A stretch of 64,000 nucleotides of DNA, taken from NCBI GenBank assembly GCA_902363145.1, contig CABIZB010000002.1, forward strand, positions 310,001 to 374,000. The letters run 5' to 3'. Positions within the stretch are counted from its first letter, which is position 1. The number at the start of each line of letters is the position of its first letter. The DNA is from Oscillospiraceae bacterium (GTDB taxonomy: Bacteria; Bacillota; Clostridia; Oscillospirales; Ruminococcaceae). Shown piece by piece: positions 42,123 to 51,319 of this stretch. A program made the translations under genes and the position numbers. Below the pieces are notes generated by a model. It made no database searches and was not told the origin of the DNA. It worked only from the letters and a program-made list of their open reading frames with translations.

Positions 42123-42362
42123 ATGAGCTGTTTTATCGTTGACATTTCACTTAAGAAAATACCGCAGGTAAAAAGAGAAAGGTTACGGTTTATCATTGAG
42201 CTTATGCGTGCAGGATTTACGGAGGACACAAAGGTCAATATGATATCCGCCACCGGCAGTATCCGCACTGCAATGAATGCAATATCCGTCCTGCTCCTGC
42301 GTGACGGTGCGGACGTTGTTTTTATCGCCCCGCCCAGCATTTCGGAAGTTATCTTATACTAA
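42123..42362 (+). pseudogene. gene fragment ended by a MITE
   Basis: A 79-codon frame (MSCFIVDISLKKIPQV...SEVILY) with codon use like real genes, but with no ribosome site since its ATG lies six bases after the tRNA terminator. Its TAC TAA end falls in the left terminus of the short MITE at 42359. The middle (GSIRTAMNAISVLLLRDGADVVFIA) faintly recalls HPr-like proteins around the Ser46 region; this is only an impression. Likely a remnant cut by insertion. Confidence 0.4.
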
Positions 42363-42453
42363 GCACCAATAAAACTATAGACAAAAAATTGAGCATAATC
42401 TTGCGTATATGGATTATGCTCAATTTTTTGTCTATAGAACGATTAAAGATTAG
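42359..42453. mobile_element. MITE, short form (95 bp), copy 3
   Basis: TA-flanked (42357-42358, 42454-42455), ends CTAAGCACCAATAAAACTAT and the complement of CTATAGAACGATTAAAGATTAG. The left end is of the short type while the right end has the ATTAAAG word of the long type, so it looks recombinant. The core hairpin is perfect (AATTGAGCATAATC / GATTATGCTCAATT) and followed by T on both strands, so it could stop transcription of the GGDEF gene. Confidence 0.88.
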
Positions 42454-42593
42454 TATGAATTATACAAATATAATTTGACAGATATGATATTTGAACCTTT
42501 ATGCCCGATACTGCTCAAAGCATTAAATCAAGTTCAGATACAATGATCCACGTCCAAATATACACCTGAACGGGGATTTTGATACTATTATAC

Positions 42594-44483
42594 TCAGTTT
42601 CTGCGCCTGTTTGGTTTCAGGCTCTTCTCAGCATACATTCTTTCATCGGACTGCTTCAGCATGGCATCGAAATCAAAATCAATGCGTGTGCTGCACATTC
42701 CTATGCTGGCAGTTATTGGGTAAGGTTTTACATGATCCTTGTTAAGACAGGCAAGGAAGTTCTCAACGTGCCGCCTTATAATGCCCTCCGCTCCATCGCC
42801 GATATTATCGGCAGCTGCAGTAACGGCGCATACCACAAACTCATCGCCGCCGAAGCGTCCGCATATCTTATTTTCAATAGGGATACTGCGTATAGCATCC
42901 GCCACGGAGCTTATGGCAAAGTCGCCCTCGTCATGGCCGTAATGGTCGTTGATGTTTTTAAGTCCGTCAAGGTCAATGGAGGCAACGGTAAAATTCCTTC
43001 CCGCATTCTTCCTCTGGAGCCACGAAAGCTGCTTATAGAAGCCGTTTCTGTTGTAAATTCCTGTAAGATAATCGTTTTCGGATATCTTTTCAATGCTCTT
43101 GGCCGTGTATTTCAGGTGCATGGCATTTCGGTATCCGCTGAGAGCGTTGTTGAGAGCATACACATACTGGGGTATCATGCAGTAGCCGTTAACATCAGCC
43201 GTGAAATGTACGCACATATATCCCATAGGAATGCCATATGAGCTGATCACATTGAACACAACAGGATTTTTAAGGGTCATAACATAGTCGATGTCAATAA
43301 GAACATCTTTGCGCATGATGTTCATGGGATATTTTTTTGAATCATCATCTGATTTATAGAGAATGCACATCTCATCGTCAAAGCCGTTCCATTTTTCCTC
43401 CAGTGGATTAAGTGCCTCATTCCAGAAGCTCTGATTTACCATAATACAGATGTTGTAGAAATTATATACCTTGAGATCTTCCACAATGCAGTCTGCACTG
43501 TCTCCCGTAACTATTTCCTGTGCCAGTTCGCACAGAAGAGCATTGTCGTCCTGATACTTGCAAAATCTTTCCCGAACAGTTTTAAGAGTGTTGCCCACAT
43601 TATAAGGAGGGCGGTCAGGATCGCAGCCGCAGGAATTATATACATCAAGAACAAAATCCACATAGTTATCATGAAGAACTTTCCCGCCTGCAAACACCTT
43701 TTCAAGAGCGTCGGCAATGGCTTTTGCCGTGTCGGAATAGCTGCACCTGCAGGTGGTTATGGGCGGAGTGCATTGTTTTGCTTCTTCAGTGCCGTCAAAG
43801 CCCACCACAGCCACATCATCAGGAACTTTATATCCATGCCGGTTCAATACCGCACAGGCAGTTATCGCCATCATATCATTGGCGCAGATTATAGCCTTGG
43901 GCACACGGTTCTCGGCGACCATATCCTCAACAGCCTTCTGTGCAGGGCCTGACCAGTAATCGCCGTAGCTCAGCATATTGTCATTAAAGGGCAGACCATT
44001 TTCTGCAAGCACCTTTTTATATACCGCAATACGCTGCTCGGAATGTTCATCGCCTTTAAATCCCGCTATCATCGCCGTATCGGTTATGCCGTGATATTCG
44101 ATGATATGGCGTACTGCCTGTTCAAAGCCCGCCTCATAGTCGAAAATAAAGCTGGTGCATTTCTCTGACCTGTTGCCCAGAATAAAAACAGGCACATTGT
44201 GAGCCTCAGCGTCCATACGCAGTTCATCGACGATGGAAGTGTCCCTGAAAGCCTCGCTGAATATCACCACAGCATCTACAATATTATAATCTATCAGGGA
44301 ATAGACCTTTTTCTCAGCGTTTTCGAACCTGTTGTTGCGATAAAAATCAGTGCAGGCGTTATATACAAAAAGCCGATAATCCTTGGCAACAAGAGCCTTA
44401 TTAAGTTCAGCCACTTTGGCAGTGGTTTCATCATTGCTAAGTCTGGTAAGACATAACGCAATTATTTTCCGCCCTTTGAACAT
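42594..44483 (-). CDS. LacI-type sensor domain fused to GGDEF (putative diguanylate cyclase)
   Basis: 629 residues, no signal peptide and no transmembrane helix. Residues 5-290 are a periplasmic-binding-protein fold of the LacI/PurR type (IALCLTRLSNDE, AIICANDMMAITA, VAVVGFDGTEEAK) without the DNA-binding head. A middle region of about 160 residues is followed by a GGDEF domain with NDYLTGIYNRNGF, SIDLDGLKNIND and an intact GGDEF at 545-549. The inhibitory RxxD site is absent at the usual place (IENK). It probably makes cyclic di-GMP from GTP in response to a cytoplasmic sugar or nucleoside. Monocistronic, leftward. Confidence 0.87.
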   Translation of the reverse strand: MFKGRKIIALCLTRLSNDETTAKVAELNKALVAKDYRLFVYNACTDFYRNNRFENAEKKVYSLIDYNIVDAVVIFSEAFRDTSIVDELRMDAEAHNVPVFILGNRSEKCTSFIFDYEAGFEQAVRHIIEYHGITDTAMIAGFKGDEHSEQRIAVYKKVLAENGLPFNDNMLSYGDYWSGPAQKAVEDMVAENRVPKAIICANDMMAITACAVLNRHGYKVPDDVAVVGFDGTEEAKQCTPPITTCRCSYSDTAKAIADALEKVFAGGKVLHDNYVDFVLDVYNSCGCDPDRPPYNVGNTLKTVRERFCKYQDDNALLCELAQEIVTGDSADCIVEDLKVYNFYNICIMVNQSFWNEALNPLEEKWNGFDDEMCILYKSDDDSKKYPMNIMRKDVLIDIDYVMTLKNPVVFNVISSYGIPMGYMCVHFTADVNGYCMIPQYVYALNNALSGYRNAMHLKYTAKSIEKISENDYLTGIYNRNGFYKQLSWLQRKNAGRNFTVASIDLDGLKNINDHYGHDEGDFAISSVADAIRSIPIENKICGRFGGDEFVVCAVTAAADNIGDGAEGIIRRHVENFLACLNKDHVKPYPITASIGMCSTRIDFDFDAMLKQSDERMYAEKSLKPNRRRN

Positions 44484-44614
44484 CTTACATCAAACCTTTC
44501 GGATATGGTTATATCATTTTATATTTTAACACAAGCCAGCGAAAATTTCAATAGTTTTCCCAAAATTGCAATATCATCGCAAAACATTTTTGTGCGCCAT
44601 GACATACTTTAATA

Positions 44615-44643
44615 TTGACAACCACATTATAAAATGCTATTAT
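44615..44643 (+). promoter_or_regulatory. promoter of lipoprotein gene
   Basis: TTGACA (44615-44620), a 17-bp spacer and TATTAT (44638-44643). Confidence 0.85.
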
Positions 44644-44680
44644 TATCATACCAAAAGATATTAACCAAGGAATGATATAC

Positions 44681-45307
44681 GTGCATATGAAAAAATTACT
44701 GCCGCCCGTAATGGCGGCACTGCTGCTGGCTTCCTGCGGCAATAATACTCTCGGCACTTCCGAAGGTGCGGTTTCCCAGGAAGTAACCGTTACCCTGGGC
44801 ACCTCCGATACCGTGCAGACATCGGAAACCACTACAGTCACGGAGGAAGTCACCGAGCAGACGACAACAATGCCCCAGCTTGAATTTGAGGACACTCCCC
44901 AGAACGCCTACACCCGCCTTACCATGTCCTTCCAATCCACAGGCAAGACTGTTTATCCCGATGATTACGGCGGAGTTTACAGCTACGGCAAAAATCTTTT
45001 TGTTGCCATCACCGAAAAGGAGCCGTCGGAGTATTACACAAGCCTGCTGTCCGAATACACCTGCGTCCGCTACCAGACAGTAGCTCACTCAATGAATGAG
45101 CTTACCGCCATCGGTGAAAAGGCAAAGGAAGTCCTTGACCCGGATTTCGGCGTAAAGGAAGTTTTCATTGATGTTCCCAACAACAGGGCAGCGGTGTCAA
45201 TCACAAACGGCGACCCCCGTTCCGCACAGGATTACATCAAGACACTCGAAGATGTGGGCTTCACCCTCAACGAAGTGGAAATAAGCATGGCCGATACGGA
45301 AGAATAA
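44681..45307 (+). CDS. small lipoprotein, unrecognised
   Basis: About 208 residues. The GTG at 44681 is nine bases from AAGGA; ATG 44687 or ATG 44672 are alternatives with poorer spacing. Signal peptide KKLLPPVMAALLLASC with a lipobox Cys, then a Thr/Glu/Val-rich linker like those of other lipoproteins in this window, and a mixed alpha/beta domain of about 130 residues (DTPQNAYTRLTMSFQ to the end). The domain is not recognised. Flanked by a promoter and a bidirectional terminator, so it is a single-gene unit on the outer face of the membrane. Confidence 0.8.
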   Translation: MHMKKLLPPVMAALLLASCGNNTLGTSEGAVSQEVTVTLGTSDTVQTSETTTVTEEVTEQTTTMPQLEFEDTPQNAYTRLTMSFQSTGKTVYPDDYGGVYSYGKNLFVAITEKEPSEYYTSLLSEYTCVRYQTVAHSMNELTAIGEKAKEVLDPDFGVKEVFIDVPNNRAAVSITNGDPRSAQDYIKTLEDVGFTLNEVEISMADTEE

Positions 45308-45308
45308 A

Positions 45309-45348
45309 AAAACAGCTGCCGCACACAAAGTACGGCAGCTGTTTCATT
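45309..45348 (-). terminator. bidirectional terminator
   Basis: Stem AACAGCTGCCG / CGGCAGCTGTT between two converging genes. The T run is strong on the minus strand (TTTTTTT) and weak on the plus strand. Confidence 0.85.
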
Positions 45349-45366
45349 GTCTGCAAATCCGAAAAA

Positions 45367-45684
45367 TTATTCCTCGGTCTTTTCTTCAGCGGTATCGTCA
45401 GCAGCTTCGGAAGCAGCTGCAACGTCCGCATCATCAGCACCGTCAAGAGCCTCAAGCTCCTCAACGTCGCTGCTTACATCGTCAGCGTCATCGCAGTCGT
45501 CCTTTTCGGAGCATGAGCGGCAGTCACAGCCGTCATCATCGCCGAAATAGATCTCGTCATCATCATCAAAGCTGTAGTCATACTGTTCCAGCTCCTCACG
45601 CTTCTTAACGGCGTAAACAGCGGCAGCAGCACCTGCAGCGGCAGCGATCATAGTAAGCAGAGCAACACCGAATGCACCCTTCAT
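45367..45684 (-). CDS. acidic membrane-anchored small protein
   Basis: 105 residues, ATG 45684 with AAGGAG upstream. One N-terminal helix (FGVALLTMIAAAAGAAAAVYAV), then a short basic turn (KKREEL) and a highly acidic tail with DDDDEIYFGDDD and four cysteines in CDCRSCSEKDDC. The tail faces the cytoplasm by the positive-inside rule. The Cys cluster may bind metal. No family recognised. Confidence 0.7.
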   Translation of the reverse strand: MKGAFGVALLTMIAAAAGAAAAVYAVKKREELEQYDYSFDDDDEIYFGDDDGCDCRSCSEKDDCDDADDVSSDVEELEALDGADDADVAAASEAADDTAEEKTEE

Positions 45685-45952
45685 AAATATCAGCTCCTTA
45701 TTTTTTCACAAAGTTATACGAAGTTTTGACTGATGAAAACTTCCCTGTGACATTATTATAACACACTTAATTATGAATTACAATAGTATAATTCAAATTT
45801 TCTCCAAATTCACACATTTCACAGGACAGATATTTGGAGAATATTTATAGTACGTCATAAGCCAGCCCAAATTTCGAACCGGTTTTCAGACATATTTTAC
45901 GCAGATACTATAATAATTAACACAAAATCTGCCGAATTGTGGCTTTTGCCTC
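45685..45952. other. intergenic region between divergent genes
   Basis: About 270 AT-rich bases with no ORF of note, separating the acidic membrane peptide from the ackA promoter. No repeats of either dispersed family were seen. Confidence 0.5.
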
Positions 45953-45981
45953 TTGATTTTTGGCACAAATGGTGCTAAAAT
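45953..45981 (+). promoter_or_regulatory. likely promoter of ackA
   Basis: TTGATT (45953-45958), a 17-bp spacer and TAAAAT (45976-45981), 50 bases before the ackA start. Confidence 0.65.
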
Positions 45982-46032
45982 ATTATCGGTATCATCGTTA
46001 GATGTAAAAATTGATATAGGTAAGGTGTTATT

Positions 46033-47232
46033 ATGTTAGTTTTAGTAGTTAACGCAGGCAGCTCCTCTCTTAAATACCAGCTCCTGAACATGGACGACGA
46101 AAGCGTTCTTGCAAAGGGCAACTGTGACAGAATCGGTATCGACGGTCACATCTCCCACAAGACTGCTGACGGCAGAAAGGTTGACGAGGACTGCAGCTTC
46201 CCCACACATACAGAGGCTTTTGAAAAGCTGGTCGAGGTTCTTACCTCCGGCGAGGGCAAGGTCATCGACTCCATGAGCGAGATCAAGGCAGTAGGCCACA
46301 GAATCGTGCAGGGCGCTGAGGTATTCAGCGAGACAACTCTCGTTACCGATGAGGTAATCGACAAGATCGACGGTCTGGCAGAGCTGGCTCCCGTTCACAA
46401 CCACCCCCACGCACTTGCTCTGAGAGCCTGCAAGAAGGTAATCCCCGCAGACTGTCCTCAGGTAGTTGTATTCGATACAGCATTCCACCAGACAATGCCC
46501 GAAAAGGCTTATATGTTCGGTCTCCCCTACGAGTGCTATGAAAAGCTCCACGTAAGAAAGTACGGCTTCCACGGTACTTCCCACCGCTTCGTAACAGCAG
46601 CTCTTGCTGAGGCTATGGGCAAGGACCTGAAGGATCTTAAAATAGTTTCCTGCCACCTTGGCAACGGTTCCTCCATCACAGCAGTTCAGGGCGGTAAGTC
46701 CATTGATACCACTATGGGCTTCACTCCTCTTGACGGCGTTCTCATGGGCACAAGAAGCGGCTCCGTTGACCCCTCCGCTGTTGAGTTCGTTCAGAAGAAG
46801 CTTGGCCTCACCGCTGACCAGATGAGCGATTACCTCAACAAGAAGTCCGGCTTCCTCGGCATTTCCGGTATCTCCAGCGATAACAGAGACATTGCCGCTG
46901 CCGCAGCTAAGGGCGATAAGAGAGCTCAGCTTGCAGGTGATATGCTCCGCTACGAGATCAAGAAGTACATCGGCGGATTCGCTGCTGCTATGAACGGTCT
47001 TGACGCTATCATCTTCACAGGCGGTATCGGCGAGAACGCTCCCGAGGTAAGAAGAGACGTTTGCGCAGATATGGACTTCTTCGGAATCAAGCTTGACAAC
47101 GCTAAGAACGACGAGATCAAGGGCAAGCTCTGCAAGATCTCCGCTCCCGATTCCAAGGTAGAGGTTTGGGTAGTTCCCACCAACGAGGAGCTTCTCATTG
47201 CAAGAGATACTCTGGCACTTATCTCCAAGTAA
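46033..47232 (+). CDS. ackA: acetate kinase
   Basis: 399 residues. Interconverts acetyl phosphate + ADP and acetate + ATP, the main ATP-yielding step of mixed-acid fermentation. ASKHA family motifs: VNAGSSSLKYQ at the start, HRIVQGAE, FDTAFHQTMP, YGFHGTSHRF, HLGNGSSITAV, GTRSGSVDP and FTGGIGENA. Codon use is highly biased, fitting high expression. A pta gene is not adjacent in this window. A terminator follows. Confidence 0.97.
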   Translation: MLVLVVNAGSSSLKYQLLNMDDESVLAKGNCDRIGIDGHISHKTADGRKVDEDCSFPTHTEAFEKLVEVLTSGEGKVIDSMSEIKAVGHRIVQGAEVFSETTLVTDEVIDKIDGLAELAPVHNHPHALALRACKKVIPADCPQVVVFDTAFHQTMPEKAYMFGLPYECYEKLHVRKYGFHGTSHRFVTAALAEAMGKDLKDLKIVSCHLGNGSSITAVQGGKSIDTTMGFTPLDGVLMGTRSGSVDPSAVEFVQKKLGLTADQMSDYLNKKSGFLGISGISSDNRDIAAAAAKGDKRAQLAGDMLRYEIKKYIGGFAAAMNGLDAIIFTGGIGENAPEVRRDVCADMDFFGIKLDNAKNDEIKGKLCKISAPDSKVEVWVVPTNEELLIARDTLALISK

Positions 47233-47249
47233 TAAAAGCTTAAAATACG

Positions 47250-47280
47250 AAAAGCCGACAGTATCTGTCGGCTTTTGTTT
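47250..47280 (+). terminator. terminator of ackA
   Basis: Perfect stem AAAAGCCGACAG / CTGTCGGCTTTT with TAT loop, then GTTTT. It lies just before the ribosome site of the HD gene, so read-through may feed that gene. Confidence 0.85.
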
Positions 47281-47295
47281 TAAAAGGAGACAAAA

Positions 47296-47934
47296 ATGGA
47301 TAGCGAAAGACTTAAAAAGCAGCTGGATTTTCTTATCGAAGCCGATAAGATGAAAAGCCTTTACAGGCAGACATATATCATAGGCAACGAGAGCCGAGGT
47401 GCTTCAATGCGTGAGTTTGAGGGCGAGGAGCAGAAGTACAAACGCCGTGAGAACGATGCGGAGCATTCATTTCATCTTGCCCTGTTCGTGATAATGCTTG
47501 CCGAGTACGCAAACGAGCCTATAGACGTGCTTAAAGCTGTGAAAACCGTTCTTATCCACGACATTGTGGAGATAGACGCAGGCGACACATATTTCTTTGA
47601 CGACAAGGGCTATGAGACCAAGCGTGACCGTGAAACAAGAGCCGCCGACCGTCTGTTCGGTCTGCTTCCAAATGAGCAGCGTGACGAATACCGCACCCTG
47701 TGGGAAGAATTTGAAGCGGGCAGCACACCGGAAGCACGCTTTGCCTCCTCCGTTGACCGTATGCAGCCCATGCTGCTGAACTATCTCAAGGACGGCATAA
47801 GCTGGCGTGAGCATAACGTAAGCTATGAGCAGGTCAAGGAGCGTGGAAAGTGCATAAAGGGCGGCTCCGAAAAGCTTTGGGAGCATATGGACGCTCTTTT
47901 TGATGATGTACATAACAAGGGTCTGCTGAAATAA
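47296..47934 (+). CDS. HD-domain hydrolase (YfbR/HDDC2-like)
   Basis: 212 residues from ATG 47296 (AAAAGGAG upstream). HD superfamily metal motifs: ENDAEHSFHLA (His), VLIHDIVEIDAGD (HD pair and Asp) and ASSVDRMQP (final Asp). The layout matches HD_3 proteins such as YfbR and HDDC2, which dephosphorylate deoxynucleoside monophosphates. Substrate is inferred from the family only. Separated from ackA by its terminator. Confidence 0.88.
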   Translation: MDSERLKKQLDFLIEADKMKSLYRQTYIIGNESRGASMREFEGEEQKYKRRENDAEHSFHLALFVIMLAEYANEPIDVLKAVKTVLIHDIVEIDAGDTYFFDDKGYETKRDRETRAADRLFGLLPNEQRDEYRTLWEEFEAGSTPEARFASSVDRMQPMLLNYLKDGISWREHNVSYEQVKERGKCIKGGSEKLWEHMDALFDDVHNKGLLK

Positions 47935-47960
47935 TATACTATATAAATGTGATATATGCC

Positions 47961-47992
47961 AAATCCCGACAGCACACCTGTCGGGATTTTCC
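47961..47992 (+). terminator. terminator of the HD gene
   Basis: Perfect stem AAATCCCGACAG / CTGTCGGGATTT with CACAC loop, then TTCC. Confidence 0.8.
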
Positions 47993-48121
47993 GTTTCAAT
48001 TCGGACAAAATTTGATTACAAATAGTTACACTTATAACGCCTGTTTGCAAAACCACGTATTTTCGGGCATTTTCACCATATCGGTGCTTTTATAATTTAC
48101 AGAGATTATCTTATTGTCACG

Positions 48122-48150
48122 TTGACAGGAAAAAAGTTTTGTTGTATAAT
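48122..48150 (+). promoter_or_regulatory. promoter of CorC and transglutaminase gene array
   Basis: TTGACA (48122-48127), a 17-bp spacer and TATAAT (48145-48150). Since transcription would begin near 48157, the CorC gene must start downstream, at 48206. No other clear promoter was seen before the five transglutaminase genes. Confidence 0.9.
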
Positions 48151-48205
48151 TTACAGTGTATCATCATCGGCTGGTGTACAGCCGTGTTCTGAAAGGAAGT
48201 CGGTT

Positions 48206-49615
48206 ATGGATTCTGACGGGTGTAATATTATATCCGCTGTTGTGAACAGCACTGCCAATGGCAGCAGTCTTACCGCAGGTATCATCATCTGCATTGTGCT
48301 TATTCTTATAAGGGCGTTCTTCACCTGCTGTGAAACCGCCTGCACCGAGATAAGCGACGGAAAGGTAAAAAGCTTTGAAAACGAAAAGGGCGGCAAGGGT
48401 CTGCTTTACAGGCTCCTTTCTCACCCAAGCGAGCTTATCTCCGCTTTCTCCGCACACCGCATACTTAATGCAGCAGTTCTCACCATAGCTGCCGAATGGA
48501 CACTTTTTGCGCCGTTTTACAGCTGCTTTGCAGGTCTTTTCCCTGCTGAGGAAATGTCTCTCCCCGCATTCATCATCACCGAGCTGCTTATAATCTTCTG
48601 CACGGTGCTTGCCGCCGAAGTTCTTGGCGGAAGCGTTCCTAAGAAGCTTATCAAGGATCCCGACAGCTTTGCAGTCCGCTGCACTCCTGCCGTTAAGCTC
48701 ATATATGTGCTGATGAAGCCCTTTACCCTGATAAGCAGCCTTGCAGCCAAAATAGCGGCTGCCGCATCCGGCAACCCCTCCGAGGACGCTGACGCAGTTA
48801 CCGAGGAAGAAATACGCCTTATGGTGGATGCAGGCAATGAAACAGGCTCTATCGAGTCCTCCGAGCGTGAGATGATAAACAACGTTTTTGAGTTTCATGA
48901 GCTGTCGGTCAGCGATGTTATGACCCACAGAACGGATATCGTTGCGGTGGATATAGATGCCGAGATATCGGAAGCGGTATATACAGCCATAAACAGCGGC
49001 TTTTCACGCATTCCCGTCTATAGAGACAATATAGATCACATAGAAGGCGTGATATACGTCAAGGATCTTCTGTGCCTTATAGGTACTCATTCATCTGAAA
49101 GCATGACACTGAAAAGCTTTCTGAGAGATGCGGCTTTCGTTCCCGAAAGCTGTATGTGCGGCGAGCTGTTCAAGCGCTTCACCGCCAAAAAGCTCCAGAT
49201 GGCTGTTGCCGTTGACGAATACGGCGGCACCGCAGGTCTTGTCACCATGGAGGACTTGGTCGAGTCCATTGTGGGCAATATCCAGGACGAGTACGACAAT
49301 GAGGCTGAGGAGATAACCAAAATATCCGACAATACCTATACCATAAGCGGCACCGCTGACGCTGCCGACGTTATGGAAACTCTGGGCGCTCCCCTGCCCG
49401 ATGACAGCGAATACGACACAATGAGCGGATTTATCACCGACCTGCTGGGTCGTATCCCCGAGGACGGCGAGACTCCCTCTGTCATCTACAAAAACATCAC
49501 CTTTACAGTGCTTCTGGCGGAAGATATGAGAATCGTCAGAATAAAAGCGGTAATAAATAAAGAAGAAAAGGAGATAGAAAAAAATGATGAGATCAGCAAA
49601 GAGCAGAAAGATTAG
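48206..49615 (+). CDS. CNNM/CorC-HlyC family membrane protein
   Basis: 469 residues from ATG 48206, after AAAGGAAG. The N-terminal DUF21/CNNM domain has about four membrane segments (LTAGIIICIVLILIRAFFTCCETA carries the family ETA motif). Next come a CBS pair with the linker VSDVMTHRTDIVAVD, GFSRIPVYRDNIDHIEGVIYVKDLL and VDEYGGTAGLVTMEDLVESIVG, and a CorC_HlyC domain at the end. Relatives export or sense Mg2+; some are labelled hemolysins. Its last 32 bases overlap the first transglutaminase gene, so the two are translated together. Confidence 0.9.
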   Translation: MDSDGCNIISAVVNSTANGSSLTAGIIICIVLILIRAFFTCCETACTEISDGKVKSFENEKGGKGLLYRLLSHPSELISAFSAHRILNAAVLTIAAEWTLFAPFYSCFAGLFPAEEMSLPAFIITELLIIFCTVLAAEVLGGSVPKKLIKDPDSFAVRCTPAVKLIYVLMKPFTLISSLAAKIAAAASGNPSEDADAVTEEEIRLMVDAGNETGSIESSEREMINNVFEFHELSVSDVMTHRTDIVAVDIDAEISEAVYTAINSGFSRIPVYRDNIDHIEGVIYVKDLLCLIGTHSSESMTLKSFLRDAAFVPESCMCGELFKRFTAKKLQMAVAVDEYGGTAGLVTMEDLVESIVGNIQDEYDNEAEEITKISDNTYTISGTADAADVMETLGAPLPDDSEYDTMSGFITDLLGRIPEDGETPSVIYKNITFTVLLAEDMRIVRIKAVINKEEKEIEKNDEISKEQKD

Positions 49616-51281
49616 TGCGGTAATGGCATTCGTAATGTCTCTTTCCGTGCTGGCTACAGGCTGCCAGAAAACCAGTGAGGATACAGGCAAGCTCCCCTCT
49701 CTCGATGAGGTAAGCATAACCACCACCGAGACCGAGGAAACAGACGTTCCCGAGGTAACTACCGTTCCCACCGAGACTACCACTGAAGCCACCACTACCA
49801 CAGAAGTGACCACAGAGGAGACTGAGGAGACCACCGCCCCCACAGAGACCACTCCCGCCGAGACCTCCGCAGCAGAGACCTCCGAAACCAGTGCACAGAC
49901 TTGGAGCGAGACCGAGATGTCCGCCACAATGTACGTTACCGAAAACTGCTACTCCAGGGAAAAGGCAATAATCGGCTCCACACCTATCTCCCAGCATTAC
50001 GCAGGCGACACCGTTGAGGTCGTAGCCATCACCGACACCGAATACTATAAGCTTGCCGAGGGCGGATTTATCCACTCCGACTATCTTTCCGATACAAAGC
50101 CTGTTGTTACCACAGCAGCTACCACCGAGGCTCCCGCAGAGACCACAAAGTCCGACAGCGGAAACTCCGGTTCCGACAGCTCTTCTGACAGCGGTTCTTC
50201 CGAGAACTTCAACGCCGGCGGCGATCTTGATGATGCAAACTACAAGGTAAAGTCCTCCTCCAGATACGCTTATAAGCAGCTCAATGCTACCGAGCAGAAG
50301 CTCTATAACAACATCATTTCTTCCGTAAAGAGCCTGAACAGCGTCGTTGACGTTCCCTCCGGTCTTACCACCGATGATGTTGTAAGAGTATATACTATCG
50401 TTTACAACAATGAGCCTCAGCTCTTCTGGATGGGCGGAAGCCTTTCCGCAGGCACATCAAGCGCCATCATCTCCTTCAAGACCTCCGACAAGAACGAGAT
50501 AAAGGCAATGCAGAAGGAGATCGATTCCGCAGCTGCAAGCATCATCTCCAAGGCAAACAACTACAGCGGAACAGTTTCCAAGCTCAAGGTATTCTATGAT
50601 TCAATCGTCCTCAAGAACGAGTTCAGCAAGTCCGATTCGGGATACAACTGCTCCATCTACAACGGCCTTACCGGCAACGGCGCTCTCCAGTGCGCAGGTT
50701 ATGCAAAGAGCATACAGTACCTCTGCGACCTGGCAGGCATTGAAAGCACAGTTGTAGTGGGAACCGACAAGAACGACAACTCCCACGCATGGAACGTTGT
50801 TTACTGCGAGAACGGCTACTACAACCTGGACGCTACATGGGGCGACCCCATCAACCACTTTGATTCCAGCTACGTTCAGTACGAGTTCTTCCTTGTTCCC
50901 GATGCTTGGATACATAACATCACCCACTACAATGTAAATACCATGGTAAGAGGAAACGGCAACAAGATCCACCTTTTTGACCCTCCTGCCTGCACCAAGG
51001 AAGCATGCAACTACTTTGCAGCTTACAACAAGCTCTACAGCACCAAGTCCGAGGCTGAGTCCGCAATGTACGCAGCTATTGACGATGCAGCAGCCAACGG
51101 CAAGAACGTAGCCGAAATAAGAGTTACCGACAAGTCCATCTATGACACACTTATGAGCGACGATTACTTCAGAACATTCCAGAAGTACGCAAAGAAAAAC
51201 TACTCCAACGTTACAAAGCTTATGAGACAAAGCTCCTTCACAGGCGGCGTTTACGTTGTACACTATGACCTGGTATATTAA
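49584..51281 (+). CDS. transglutaminase-like lipoprotein 1 (with SH3-like domain)
   Basis: 565 residues. Signal peptide and lipobox LATGC (Cys27). A Thr/Glu-rich spacer runs from about 45 to 110, then an SH3b-like segment (TMYVTENCYSREKAII...GFIHSDYL, about 113-170), then a Ser/Gly/Asp linker. The transglutaminase-like core from about 225 has Cys370 (LQCAGYAKS), His401 (SHAWN) and Asp416 (YYNLDATW). Cys-His-Asp is the catalytic set of papain-fold transglutaminases and related proteases. It is the longest and the first of five tandem paralogues; its start overlaps the CorC gene. Lipid-anchored on the outer membrane face. Activity is not known. Confidence 0.87.
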   Translation: MMRSAKSRKISAVMAFVMSLSVLATGCQKTSEDTGKLPSLDEVSITTTETEETDVPEVTTVPTETTTEATTTTEVTTEETEETTAPTETTPAETSAAETSETSAQTWSETEMSATMYVTENCYSREKAIIGSTPISQHYAGDTVEVVAITDTEYYKLAEGGFIHSDYLSDTKPVVTTAATTEAPAETTKSDSGNSGSDSSSDSGSSENFNAGGDLDDANYKVKSSSRYAYKQLNATEQKLYNNIISSVKSLNSVVDVPSGLTTDDVVRVYTIVYNNEPQLFWMGGSLSAGTSSAIISFKTSDKNEIKAMQKEIDSAAASIISKANNYSGTVSKLKVFYDSIVLKNEFSKSDSGYNCSIYNGLTGNGALQCAGYAKSIQYLCDLAGIESTVVVGTDKNDNSHAWNVVYCENGYYNLDATWGDPINHFDSSYVQYEFFLVPDAWIHNITHYNVNTMVRGNGNKIHLFDPPACTKEACNYFAAYNKLYSTKSEAESAMYAAIDDAAANGKNVAEIRVTDKSIYDTLMSDDYFRTFQKYAKKNYSNVTKLMRQSSFTGGVYVVHYDLVY

Positions 51282-51319
51282 AAGAGAAAAAGAACAATAA
51301 AAAGGAAGGTAATTTCAGA

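Noticed and set aside
41894..42340. 148-codon leftward frame containing GRGDGTRTHG
   Set aside because: It crosses tRNA-Pro on the opposite strand; such peptides are a well-known artefact of tRNA genes.
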